DNA of 64,000 nt from Enterovirga aerilata (GTDB lineage Bacteria; Pseudomonadota; Alphaproteobacteria; Rhizobiales; Beijerinckiaceae). The position numbers and the translations under genes were made by a program. Each line of letters opens with the position of its first letter. Positions within the stretch are counted from its first letter, which is position 1. The stretch covers positions 372,001 to 436,000 of the forward strand of contig NZ_JABEPP010000002.1 in NCBI RefSeq assembly GCF_013044135.1, in the 5' to 3' direction. The notes below the pieces were generated by a model that worked only from the letters and a program-made list of their open reading frames with translations, was not told the origin of the DNA and searched no databases. Of this stretch, positions 16,586-24,540 are shown piece by piece.

Positions 16586-17491
16586 TCAGATCTGCGGCGG
16601 ACGCGGCGTGCCGCTCTGCGCGGGAGCCGGAGCGGATCCCGCTCCGCCGCCTGCGACGCTGTCCCCGGCGGAGCCGCGCTTGCGCCCGCGCCCCTTGATG
16701 ACCTTCGTGGCCGCCTCCGCCACGACGGAGCCGACCGTGCTCACCGCGACCTGGGCGACCTCGCGGGCGAGGTCCTTCGCGGAGCTCGCCGCGCCGCTCG
16801 CGGCATCCGCCCCGGAGGTCGCGGCGGTCGCGCCGGTCTCGACGAACTTCGCGCCTGCGCTCGCGGCAGCGGCGCCGATCTTCGCGCCGGCATTCACCAG
16901 CGCGTCGGTCGCGTCCTTGCCCGTCTCGGTATTCGCCGCCGCCTTGGTGAGCGACTTGGCGACATAGACCAGGAGTTCCGCCACCATCACGCGGCCGACA
17001 TCGGTGTTCAGCGCGCCGACGATCTGGCTGCCGACGCTCTTCACGAACTGGCCGACATCGCCGGTCGGCAGGCTCGGCGCTTCCGGCACCGCGCGCACGG
17101 CGCTCCGCGTGACCGACCTGCGGGCGCCCGTCGCGGCGCGGCCCGTGCGCCTGGCGGCGGTCGCGACCGGCTCGGTCACGGTCTCGACCGCGGCCTTCGC
17201 CCCCCGGGTGGCCTTCGCGACTACGCCCTCTTCGGCCTTGGCCCGCCGCCCGCCGCTCCGCGCGGAGGTTGTGCCGCTCTTGGCCCGCGCGGCGCCGCGC
17301 GCCGTCCTCGCGGGAGCCGCCTCGGCAGACGTGCTGTCGTTCGACTTCGCGCTGCGTGACCTCGCCGCCCGGCCCTTCGCCTCGGTCCTGCCGTTCTCGC
17401 CGTTCCCGTTCGCCGCCGACATCTCCTCGGCACTTTTTCTGCCGCGGGCGGGAGCCTTCGTCTCGCCGCTCGTCTTCGTTCTCTTCGCCAT
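16586..17491 (-). CDS. Ala/Lys/Arg-rich protein with histone H1-like N-terminal half
   Basis: The 301-residue protein has two parts. The first 140 residues are rich in Lys, Arg, Ala and Thr with short repeats such as ARTARGAARAKSGTT and RRTGRAATGARR, resembling histone H1-like or PhaF-like nucleic-acid-binding tails. The second part, about residues 150-275, is an alanine-rich amphipathic helix region (FVKSVGSQIVGALNTDVGRV) that looks phasin-like or helical-bundle-like. It ends with a basic GRGRKRGS stretch. ATG at 17491 is preceded by a good AGGAG ribosome-binding site. A role in nucleoid or granule organisation is possible but not shown. Confidence 0.6.
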   Translation of the reverse strand: MAKRTKTSGETKAPARGRKSAEEMSAANGNGENGRTEAKGRAARSRSAKSNDSTSAEAAPARTARGAARAKSGTTSARSGGRRAKAEEGVVAKATRGAKAAVETVTEPVATAARRTGRAATGARRSVTRSAVRAVPEAPSLPTGDVGQFVKSVGSQIVGALNTDVGRVMVAELLVYVAKSLTKAAANTETGKDATDALVNAGAKIGAAAASAGAKFVETGATAATSGADAASGAASSAKDLAREVAQVAVSTVGSVVAEAATKVIKGRGRKRGSAGDSVAGGGAGSAPAPAQSGTPRPPQI

Positions 17492-17583
17492 GTGGCGGAC
17501 TCCTGCTCTCAAGCTTGGCCGTGGGTAACAGCGCCCGTTAGGCCAAGGTTCCCAGGCTTTCAAGTATTCAGGACGGAAGAGAC

Positions 17584-19161
17584 TTAATGGTTCCGGCGAG
17601 AGACGATTTTTCGGACCTCTTCCACAAGGTTCTGTTCGGGAACGGAGACCTGCGCGAGCCGTGCGGCCCGGTATTCGGCATTGGATGCGCCCGCCGCGTC
17701 GGCCCGTGCGCGCTCGGCGCCTTCGATCAAATCCTTGATCTGCACCTCGCCCGCCGCCTTCTCGTTCGAGCCCTGGATGACGACGCAGGGCGCGCGGCGG
17801 CGATCGGCGTATTTCATCTGCGCCTTCATGCCTGCGCCGCCCAAGTACAATTCGGCCCTGATCTTGGCGTTGCGCAGTTCGGCGACCATGCGCTGGTAAT
17901 CGGCGATGCGGTCGCGGTCCATGACGAGCACGACCACCGGGCCGAGCTGTTCTTCGCCGGTGACGATCGGCGATTTCACGATTTGCAGCGCCGAGAGAAG
18001 GCGCGAGACCCCGATCGAGAACCCCGTCGCCGGCACGGGCTCGGGCCGGAAGCGCCCGACGAGCCCGTCATAGCGCCCGCCCCCGGCCACCGAACCGAAG
18101 CGCACGGTTTGACCCTCGTCGTTCTTCACCTCGAAGGTGAGCTCGGCCTCGTAGACCGGGCCGGTATAGTATTCGAGCCCGCGGACGACGGAGGGGTCGA
18201 TGATGACACGGTCTGGACCATAACCGGCAGCTCTGATGTATTCAGCTATTATCTTGAGTTCATTGAGACCTGCCTCGCCGACTTCGGAGCCGTGTGTGGC
18301 GATACCTAACCTGTGAAACAGCGCCGCTTCGAGCTGGATGGCTCGACCTCCCTCTTCGTGAGGGACCTCCTCGCCGTGATGGATTTGAAAGTTCACAAGT
18401 GCGTCAGCGTCGCCGCGAGCGCCAAAAAGGTAAAGGATCCGGTGTATTTGGTCGCTGTTCAGGCCCGCACCTTTCGTGACATCGCCGCTCTCATCCTTGC
18501 GTCCGTCTCCGAGTAGGAGGCTGACACCCTCCTCTCCGAGCCGATCGTACTTGTCCAACGCCCTCAGCACCGTCAGCCGCTGCCCGGCCTTGTCCTCGCC
18601 GCCGAGCCCGATCGCCTCGAGCACGCCGTCCAGAACCTTCCGGTTATTGACCTTGATGACGTAGTCGCCGCGCTTGATGCCGACGGCTTCCAAGGCGTCG
18701 GCGGCCATCATGCAGATCTCGGCATCGGCCGCGACCGAGGCGGAGCCGACGGTGTCGGCGTCGAACTGCATGAACTGCCGGAAGCGGCCGGGGCCGGGTT
18801 TCTCGTTCCTGAAGACCCAGCCGGCCCGGTAGGAGCGGAAGGGCAGCGTGATGTTCTGCTCGTCGAGCCGCATCGCGACATGCCGCGCGAGCGGCGCGGT
18901 CAGGTCGTAGCGCAGCGACAGCCACTGCTCGTCGTCGTCCTGGAACGAGAACACGCCCTCGTTCGGGCGATCCTGATCGGGCAGGAATTTTCCGAGCGCC
19001 TCCGTGTATTCGACGAAGGGCGTTTCCAGCGCCTCGAAACCGTAGAGCTCGTAGACCTCGCGGATCTTCTCCAGCATGCGATGCGTGGCGGCGAGATCGG
19101 TGGCGGGGCGGTCGGCGAAGCCGCGCGGCAGCCGGGCTTTCAGCCTGTCGGCCTTGGACAT
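17584..19161 (-). CDS. hisS: histidine-tRNA ligase
   Basis: HisS charges tRNA-His. The 525-residue class II synthetase shows motif 1 around [17 protein letters not shown], motif 2 [18 protein letters not shown] near residue 118, the histidine-specific [11 protein letters not shown] near 318 and motif 3 [11 protein letters not shown] near 368. A C-terminal anticodon-binding domain contains [14 protein letters not shown] at 19161 is the start; an upstream TTG at 19167 is less likely. The stretch at about 18215-18530 (residues about 211-316) is lower in GC than the rest and uses rare codons such as TTA, TTT and AGG. This suggests that part of the gene was replaced by recombination. Confidence 0.95.
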   Translation of the reverse strand: MSKADRLKARLPRGFADRPATDLAATHRMLEKIREVYELYGFEALETPFVEYTEALGKFLPDQDRPNEGVFSFQDDDEQWLSLRYDLTAPLARHVAMRLDEQNITLPFRSYRAGWVFRNEKPGPGRFRQFMQFDADTVGSASVAADAEICMMAADALEAVGIKRGDYVIKVNNRKVLDGVLEAIGLGGEDKAGQRLTVLRALDKYDRLGEEGVSLLLGDGRKDESGDVTKGAGLNSDQIHRILYLFGARGDADALVNFQIHHGEEVPHEEGGRAIQLEAALFHRLGIATHGSEVGEAGLNELKIIAEYIRAAGYGPDRVIIDPSVVRGLEYYTGPVYEAELTFEVKNDEGQTVRFGSVAGGGRYDGLVGRFRPEPVPATGFSIGVSRLLSALQIVKSPIVTGEEQLGPVVVLVMDRDRIADYQRMVAELRNAKIRAELYLGGAGMKAQMKYADRRRAPCVVIQGSNEKAAGEVQIKDLIEGAERARADAAGASNAEYRAARLAQVSVPEQNLVEEVRKIVSRRNH

Positions 19162-19267
19162 GGTCAAAGCTGTTTCTGTTGAGAACAGCGCCTCTTACGG
19201 CGCGGGGCGTGAGGGAGCAATCTGCACCGGCCCGCGCTCGTCGGGGACGGCGCCGAGCCACGCCACC

Positions 19268-19384
19268 GTCATTCCCGGCCGGGGCGGCGGAACCGCCGGA
19301 GGGGAAGGGAATCCAGGGGCGTACGTACCTCCCGCCGGCTGTCTGGATCCCCTTCCCGGGCGCTACGCGCCCGCCGGGGATGAC
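19268..19384. repeat. intergenic palindromic repeat with GTCAT/ATGAC ends
   Basis: This 117-base element starts GTCATTCCCGGCC and ends GCCGGGGATGAC, with internal inverted segments GGGAAGGGAATCCAG and CTGGATCCCCTTCCC. It has the form of the short palindromic intergenic repeats common in rhizobial genomes. It lies in the 685-base gap between hisS and the IscA-type gene and codes for nothing I can support. Confidence 0.6.
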
Positions 19385-19423
19385 AGGAGCGCTGTCCGAC
19401 GCTTCGGCCAGCCGGGATGGCCG

Positions 19424-19497
19424 CCATCATCGCGAGGAGCCGAGACGAAGCAATCCAGCCTTTGCGCAAGGCCTGGATGGCTTCGCTGCGCTCGCCA
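19424..19497. repeat. second short palindromic repeat downstream
   Basis: A further palindromic stretch has imperfect arms GAAGCAATCCAGCC and GGCCTGGATGGCTTC around a short loop. Like the previous element it is typical of extragenic palindromic repeats. Together the two fill most of 19.26-19.5 kb. Confidence 0.5.
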
Positions 19498-19508
19498 GGA
19501 AGGCGGGG

Positions 19509-19537
19509 TTGACAAAACTTGCTTTTATTCCTATAGG
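19509..19537 (+). promoter_or_regulatory. strong sigma-70-type promoter
   Basis: A perfect -35 box TTGACA (19509-19514) is followed after exactly 17 AT-rich bases by TATAGG (19532-19537). It is the most consensus-like promoter that I noticed in the window. It faces right, and no convincing coding region begins within the next 300 bases; the first gene downstream is the IscA-type gene at 19847. Confidence 0.7.
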
Positions 19538-19543
19538 GCTAGC

Positions 19544-19800
19544 CCTCCCCTCCGGCGAGGGAGCCGCGTGCGCACCGGTCGCGTTGGCGGCCGACGCGCG
19601 CAGGATGGAGGAGTCCGCTCCTTCGTCCGAAGACCCGGAGAACCGGCGTCCCGCTCCCCTCATAGGATTCGGGAAGGGCTCTTTGACAGCACCTGCGGTG
19701 ACCGACCTCGCACCGGGGACGGACAGCGCGTGGGCGAACGTCGCCAGACGCTCCTATCCCGGTCCGCCTTCAAAAAAGCCCGCCCGAGCGCTACATCGTG
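19544..19800 (+). ncRNA. candidate structured non-coding RNA or long leader
   Basis: The region starts just after a near-consensus promoter. It contains a hairpin CTCCCC...GAGGGAG near the start, a GC-rich stem around 19570-19600 and a strong 11-bp stem with tetraloop TCCG at 19603-19628. No typical T-run terminator is seen on the plus strand. I found no hallmark of tmRNA, RNase P RNA or SRP RNA, so this is either an unrecognised small RNA or a roughly 300-base leader of the IscA-type gene. The 3' end is not defined. Confidence 0.3.
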
Positions 19801-19846
19801 AGCGACAGGGAGCGCTTCGCTCCGCCCGTGCCAGAGGACAAGGCGC

Positions 19847-20230
19847 ATGGCATTGCCGCGCATGAAGGTCGTGAGCCTGACGGACGCCGCCGCGAACCGC
19901 GTGCGCGAGATCATCGCGCGCTCGCCGAAGCCGATCGCGGGGCTCCGGGTCGGCGTGAAGAATGGCGGCTGCGCCGGCATGTCCTACACGATGGAATATG
20001 CCGAGGAGATCCGCCCGACCGACGAGGTGGTCGAGGACAAGGGCGTGAAGGTTCTGATCGACCCGAAGGCGATCCTGTTCCTGCTCGGGACGGAGATGGA
20101 TTTTCAGACCACCAAGCTCTCCTCGACCTTCGTGTTCAACAACCCGAACCAGACCTCCGCCTGCGGCTGCGGCGAATCGGTCGCGATCACGCCCGCCGCG
20201 CTTCCCGGGGCCGCGGCGCCGGCGGGCTAG
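19847..20230 (+). CDS. HesB/IscA-type iron-sulfur cluster assembly protein
   Basis: The 127-residue A-type carrier accepts or delivers Fe-S clusters. It has the three conserved cysteines: one in VKNGGCAGMSY near residue 46 and two in SACGCGES near 108. The length, SLTDAAANRVREII start and NPNQTSACGCG end are those of SufA/IscA. An ATG at 19862 is an alternative start that would drop five residues. In related genomes such a gene ends a suf operon, but here none is adjacent, so it is a separate carrier. Its last four bases overlap the convergent yceD gene. Confidence 0.9.
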   Translation: MALPRMKVVSLTDAAANRVREIIARSPKPIAGLRVGVKNGGCAGMSYTMEYAEEIRPTDEVVEDKGVKVLIDPKAILFLLGTEMDFQTTKLSSTFVFNNPNQTSACGCGESVAITPAALPGAAAPAG

Positions 20231-20766
20231 GAGCCTCGCTCCTGCCGCAGGCGGGCGAGCGCCGCGAAGGGCGAGCCGCCCGCCCCCTCGGCACCCTCCT
20301 CCGGGTCCGCCGCGAATTCCACGCCGGGCTTGCGCGGATAGGGGTCGAGCCCGAGCGCCAGGAACTCGGCCGTGATCGCGCCGAGGTCGATGCGGTCGCC
20401 GACGAGATCATCGGGCGCGTCGAGATCGGCCTCGACCTCCTCGGCCGGGTCGAAGCGCTTCCCGTCCGCCGCCGGCGCCCGGAAGGTCACCTCGACCTCC
20501 TCCGCCAGCTCCGAGGCGAAATCCTCGAGCGTCACGACGCAGCTCTGCACGATCGTGGCGCTCACGCGGCCGCGGACATGGACCCGCGCCGGCGTGCCCC
20601 GGACATGGAAGCGGGCCGAGAGCGCCTCGATGGCGGGCAGGCCGAGATCCCGCGCGAGCGCGCCGCGCTCCTCGGCCGTGGTCTCGACCTCGACCTCCGT
20701 TCCCTGCGGCGGCAGGTGCAGGACGGAGAAGGGCCGCGACAGCGGCGCGACATCGTCGGGTGTCAT
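20227..20766 (-). CDS. YceD family protein (DUF177)
   Basis: This 179-residue protein belongs to the YceD/DUF177 family, linked in other bacteria and plants to 23S rRNA accumulation and commonly found near rpmF and fatty-acid genes. Visible features are VSATIVQSCVVTLEDFASEL near residue 68, with the family cysteine, and DLGAITAEFLALGLDPYPRKPG near 126. It is read leftward and overlaps the upstream bc1-chaperone gene by four bases, so the two are coupled. The pairing with a CBP3-like gene is common in alphaproteobacteria. Confidence 0.85.
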   Translation of the reverse strand: MTPDDVAPLSRPFSVLHLPPQGTEVEVETTAEERGALARDLGLPAIEALSARFHVRGTPARVHVRGRVSATIVQSCVVTLEDFASELAEEVEVTFRAPAADGKRFDPAEEVEADLDAPDDLVGDRIDLGAITAEFLALGLDPYPRKPGVEFAADPEEGAEGAGGSPFAALARLRQERGS

Positions 20767-21305
20767 CGGCTCGCCTCCGCGGCTGCGGCCGGGCTCGCGG
20801 ACGCGAAGGGCGGCCCGGCAAGGATCGCGTCGAGATCGGCCACGGCCAGCCGGGCCTCGCTCGCGAGGACGAGATCGGCGAAGGGCCGGAGCCGCGCCGG
20901 CTCGGCCCCGAGCCGGCCCGCCATTTCCGCCGCGAGGCCCCCCGCATCGCCTGAGGCGATGAGCGCGTCGTACTTGGCCGTGCGGTCGAAGAAGGCCTGG
21001 GCGAGCTTCTTCATCCGCTTCGGCACGCCGAAATCGCCGATCCCCATCTCGCGGAGCGCGATCTCCAGATGCGCGAAGACGGCATCGACCAGCTCCTGGG
21101 CGACGTCGTCCGCGGGCGGCGGCAATTGCCGCAGCCGCCTCAGCACCAGCAGCGCGTGCAGCGTCAGCGCCTCGAAGCGGCCCTCCATCGTGTCGGGCAG
21201 CCCCGCCTCGACATACAGCTCCGGACGGCGCGAGGCCTCCACCACGCGGGCATGCAGCCCTTCGACGAGCTCCCGCCCCGAATTCTTCCGCCTGAACCCG
21301 AACAT
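20763..21305 (-). CDS. ubiquinol-cytochrome c chaperone family protein (CBP3-like)
   Basis: The 180-residue protein matches the ubiquinol-cytochrome c chaperone family, whose yeast member CBP3 helps cytochrome b synthesis and bc1 complex assembly. Family text includes RFEALTLHALLVLRRLR near residue 44 and MGIGDFGVPKRMKKLAQAFF near 87, together with YDALIASGD. ATG at 21305 gives the normal N-terminus (MFGFRR). It is followed directly by yceD with a four-base overlap. The upstream bamE gene is divergent with about 100 bases between. Confidence 0.88.
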   Translation of the reverse strand: MFGFRRKNSGRELVEGLHARVVEASRRPELYVEAGLPDTMEGRFEALTLHALLVLRRLRQLPPPADDVAQELVDAVFAHLEIALREMGIGDFGVPKRMKKLAQAFFDRTAKYDALIASGDAGGLAAEMAGRLGAEPARLRPFADLVLASEARLAVADLDAILAGPPFASASPAAAAEASR

Positions 21306-21407
21306 GCTCTCCACCGAGCCCGAACCCGACCGCCTTGTCAAAGCCATAACCGCCCGGTAGCTCACCCGCCGCGGAACCATGCGGCGAAGGCCGGAAAAGG
21401 GGGATTC

Positions 21408-21863
21408 ATGCGGCTGCGGGGCAGGAGCTTCGTTGGACGGATCGCGGCGGCGACGCTCTTGGGGCTCACGGTCTCGGGCTGCATGGTCGGCGAGGACCTC
21501 CATCACGGCTACGTGCTGGACGAGCGCGCCCTCGCCCAGGTGAAGCCCGGCATGCCGGCCGAGCAGGTGCTGCAGATCATGGGCACGCCCTCCACCGTCT
21601 CCACGGTCGGAAACAAGAGCTGGTACTACATCAGCCAGGTGAAGAGCCGCACGCTCCATTTCATGGGCGACACCGTGACCGACCAGCGCGTCACGGCGAT
21701 CTATTTCAACAACGGGCTCCGGGTCGAGCGCGTCGCGCTCTACGGGATGCAGGACGGCAAGGTGTTCGACTTCATCTCCCGCAAGACCGAGGCCGGCGGG
21801 CAGGAGGCGAATTTCGTGAGCCAGCTCTTCCGCGGGCTCGGGACCTTCATCCCGCACAGCTGA
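21408..21863 (+). CDS. bamE: outer membrane protein assembly factor BamE (SmpA/OmlA)
   Basis: BamE is a small lipoprotein of the outer-membrane beta-barrel assembly machine. The 151-residue precursor has a basic N-terminus, a hydrophobic signal and the lipobox LTVSGC, so Cys25 would carry the lipid. The SmpA/OmlA domain is clear from GYVLDERALAQVKPGMPAEQ, LQIMGTPS and WYYIS. The ATG at 21408 is preceded by AAGGGGG. It is divergent from the bc1-chaperone gene and followed by a degenerate HtrA-like gene 113 bases downstream. Confidence 0.93.
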   Translation: MRLRGRSFVGRIAAATLLGLTVSGCMVGEDLHHGYVLDERALAQVKPGMPAEQVLQIMGTPSTVSTVGNKSWYYISQVKSRTLHFMGDTVTDQRVTAIYFNNGLRVERVALYGMQDGKVFDFISRKTEAGGQEANFVSQLFRGLGTFIPHS

Positions 21864-21976
21864 CGGGCCGGCCTCCGCGCCCGGCTTTTCGTCGAGTCGC
21901 GTGGAACGGCAGGGCGCGACCTCAGTTCCGTAGATCGCCGGGCCGCAAGCTCGGCCGTTTCGGGCGCGAGAGGTTC

Positions 21977-22948
21977 ATGCCGTCTGCCGAATGGAAGATT
22001 CCCCGGGCCGCCCAGCCGCGGCCGGAGGATTACGACTTCGACCTCGACCGGGCGCTCGGCGCCGTGATGGCCCTGAGCTCGGCGATCCCGCCTGACGCCT
22101 TCACGGCGGATACGCTCGGCACCGAGCGGGCCGGCAACGCCGTCCTGATCGGGGAGCGCGGGCTGGTCCTGACGATCGGCTATCTCATCACCGAGGCCTC
22201 GACGATCTGGCTCACGCTCAACGACGGGCGGGTGGTCGGCGGAGACGTGCTCGGCTACGACCCCGAGAGCGGCTTCGGCCTCGTCCAGGCGCTCGGGCGC
22301 ATCGACGTCCCGCCGCTCCCTCTCGGCTCCTCCGCGGAGGTCAGGATCGGCGACGGCGTGGTGGTCGCCGGGGCCGGAGGCCGGCAGCGCTCGGTCGCCG
22401 CGCGCGTCATCGCGAAGCAGGAATTCGCCGGCTACTGGGAGTACCTTCTGGAGGAGGCGATCTTCACCAGCCCCCCTCACCCGCATTGGGGCGGGACGGC
22501 GCTCATCGGCGGGAGCGGACACCTCCTCGGCATCGGCTCGCTGCAGCTCCAGCAGGATCGCGGCGGGACGGAGGAGAACCTCAACATGATCGTCCCGATC
22601 GACCTCCTCAAGCCGGTCCTGGCCGACATGCTGGCGACCGGAGCGCCGCGCCGGGCGGTGAGGCCGTGGCTCGGCGTCTACGCGACCGAGGTCGACGGCC
22701 GCGTGGTCGTCGCGGGACTTGCGGAGGGCGGGCCGGCCGAGACTGCGGGCCTGCATGTCGGCGACATCGTCCTGGCCGTCGCCGGAACGGAGGTGGCGAC
22801 GCTGGCGGAGCTGTACCGCCAGGTCTGGTCGCTGGGTCAGGCGGGCGTGCAGGTCCCGCTCAGGATCCACCGCATGGGCCGGGTCTACGACGTCGCCGTC
22901 CCCTCGACCGATCGGAACCGGCTGCTCAAGCGCAAGATCCTGCACTGA
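21977..22948 (+). CDS. degenerate HtrA/DegP-like protein with PDZ domain
   Basis: The 323-residue protein has the two-lobed trypsin-like fold of S1C proteases (about residues 45-215) and a PDZ domain (about 222-305, with GLAEGGPAETAGLHVGDIVL). The catalytic residues are not conserved. The His region reads LTIGYLITEAS instead of TNAHVV, and the Ser region reads HWGGTALIGGSG instead of GNSGGPL. No signal peptide is seen. It is therefore probably a non-proteolytic binding or scaffolding protein. Similar inactive proteins occur in Hyphomicrobiales, but I cannot name a function. Confidence 0.75.
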   Translation: MPSAEWKIPRAAQPRPEDYDFDLDRALGAVMALSSAIPPDAFTADTLGTERAGNAVLIGERGLVLTIGYLITEASTIWLTLNDGRVVGGDVLGYDPESGFGLVQALGRIDVPPLPLGSSAEVRIGDGVVVAGAGGRQRSVAARVIAKQEFAGYWEYLLEEAIFTSPPHPHWGGTALIGGSGHLLGIGSLQLQQDRGGTEENLNMIVPIDLLKPVLADMLATGAPRRAVRPWLGVYATEVDGRVVVAGLAEGGPAETAGLHVGDIVLAVAGTEVATLAELYRQVWSLGQAGVQVPLRIHRMGRVYDVAVPSTDRNRLLKRKILH

Positions 22949-22966
22949 GCCGCCGGCCGGCGGCCC

Positions 22967-24169
22967 CTACTGCACGCTCTCGAGCGCCATCGCGACGCCC
23001 TGGCCGACGCCGACGCACATCGTCGCGAGCCCGAGCCGGCCGCCGCGGCGATTCAGCTCCTGCACCACATCCGTCGCGATCCTCGCGCCGGACATGCCGA
23101 GCGGATGGCCGAGTGCGATCCCGCCGCCATTCGGGTTCACGTGCTCGGCATCGTCCGGCACGCCGAGCTGGCGGAGCGAGGCGAGCACCTGCGAGGCGAA
23201 GGCCTCGTTGAGCTCGATGAGATCGAAATCCGAGATCTTCAGCCCGAGCCGCTCCATCAGCTTCCCGGTGGCCGGAACGGGGCCGATCCCCATGATCCGC
23301 GGCGGCACCCCGGCGGAAGCGAGACCGAGGATCCGCGCCCGCGGCGTGAGCCCGTGGCGCTCCACGGCGGCCTCGGAGGCCAGGATGACGGCCGCGGCGC
23401 CGTCGTTGACCCCGGAGGCGTTGCCCGCCGTGACGCTGCCGCCGGCACGGATCGGCTTGAGCTTCGACAAGGCCTCGAGGGTGGTGTCCGGGCGCAGATG
23501 CTCATCCTTCTCGACCCTGACGACGTCCCCTTTGCGCCCCTGAATCTCCACGGGGACTATCTGGGCCGCGAAGATCCCCGCGGCCTGCGCCCGCCCGGCG
23601 CGCTGCTGCGAGCGGAACGCGAAGGCGTCCTGGTCGGCACGGCCGACCTGGAACTCCTCGGCGACGTTCTCGGCCGTGTCCGGCATGGAATCGACGCCGT
23701 ATTGCTGTTTCATCAGCGGGTTGATGAAGCGCCAGCCGATCGTGGTGTCGTAGGTCTCGGCCGTGCGCTGGAAGGCCTGCGCCGCCTTGCCCATGACGAA
23801 GGGCGCGCGGGTCATCGATTCGACCCCGCCCGCGATGCAGAGATCGGCCTCGCCGGCCTTGATCGCACGCGCAGCCGCGCCGATCGCATCCATGCCGGAC
23901 GCACAGAGGCGGTTGATGGTCGCGGCCGGCGTCCGCTCCGGGAGCCCGGCGAGCAGGGCCGCCATGCGGGCGACGTTCCGGTTGTCCTCGCCCGCCTGGT
24001 TGGCGCAGCCGAGCACCACCTCGTCGATCGCCTCGGCGATCCCGGGCCGGCGCCGGACCAGCTCCCGGATCGGGATGGCGGCGAGATCGTCGGCCCGGAC
24101 GGAGGCGAGCGCTCCGCCATAGCGCCCGATCGGGGTGCGAACCGCGTCGCAGACGAAGACTTCGGCCAT
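22967..24169 (-). CDS. acyl-CoA thiolase, 3-oxoadipyl-CoA thiolase-like
   Basis: The 400-residue thiolase has all catalytic features: acylation Cys in [16 protein letters not shown] near residue 89, GHPLG His near 354 and the second Cys in MCVGVGQG near 386. The start [19 protein letters not shown] and the [18 protein letters not shown] segment resemble PcaF and PaaJ, which cleave 3-oxoadipyl-CoA to succinyl-CoA and acetyl-CoA. An ordinary acetyl-CoA acetyltransferase cannot be excluded. It follows a small coiled-coil gene on the same strand and may end an aromatic catabolic route. Confidence 0.88.
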   Translation of the reverse strand: MAEVFVCDAVRTPIGRYGGALASVRADDLAAIPIRELVRRRPGIAEAIDEVVLGCANQAGEDNRNVARMAALLAGLPERTPAATINRLCASGMDAIGAAARAIKAGEADLCIAGGVESMTRAPFVMGKAAQAFQRTAETYDTTIGWRFINPLMKQQYGVDSMPDTAENVAEEFQVGRADQDAFAFRSQQRAGRAQAAGIFAAQIVPVEIQGRKGDVVRVEKDEHLRPDTTLEALSKLKPIRAGGSVTAGNASGVNDGAAAVILASEAAVERHGLTPRARILGLASAGVPPRIMGIGPVPATGKLMERLGLKISDFDLIELNEAFASQVLASLRQLGVPDDAEHVNPNGGGIALGHPLGMSGARIATDVVQELNRRGGRLGLATMCVGVGQGVAMALESVQ

Positions 24170-24191
24170 GTTCTGAATCCCTGTTTGCGCG

Positions 24192-24488
24192 TCAGCGATC
24201 CCGTTCGCGCAGAACCTCGCGCATCGTCTCGGCGACCATGCCGGGCAATTCGGAACGAAGCGACTCCATGTCGTTCTTCAATCCGGCGACGTCGCTTCGG
24301 ATCGCACGAATTTCCGCATCGGTCCGGTCCTGGCGAGCTTCCATCCGGGCGAGTTGGGTCCGAATGGCGGCGATGTCGTCGCCGTTCCGGCGGGTCTGTT
24401 CCAGGATGTGGCGCGTGACGAGCTTCCCGCCCTCGGGCTCCTGCTCGAGGGTGGTCACCCGGCGTTCGAGAGTACCCTGTCCGCTCAT
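24192..24488 (-). CDS. 98-residue coiled-coil protein
   Basis: The short protein is mostly a coiled coil with heptad pattern in [30 protein letters not shown] and [20 protein letters not shown]. It ends in an acidic and basic helix. No family is recognised and no membrane segment is present. It lies 22 bases upstream of the thiolase start and 52 bases beyond the ene-reductase gene, all on the minus strand, so it may be cotranscribed with them. Confidence 0.6.
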   Translation of the reverse strand: MSGQGTLERRVTTLEQEPEGGKLVTRHILEQTRRNGDDIAAIRTQLARMEARQDRTDAEIRAIRSDVAGLKNDMESLRSELPGMVAETMREVLRERDR

Positions 24489-24540
24489 CCCGCCTCGCCG
24501 TCGTGGTCCGGCATCCTATACGCCGCCGCGGGCCGGCGCA

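Noticed and set aside
19268-19497. CRISPR array
   Set aside because: The repeats here are single palindromes of different sequence, not regularly spaced direct repeats with unique spacers. No cas gene is in the window.
19544-19800. tmRNA, RNase P RNA or SRP RNA gene
   Set aside because: I found no tag-peptide reading frame, no conserved GAAAGTCCGGGCTC-like segment and no SRP GGAAG tetraloop region, so only a generic small RNA candidate is kept.
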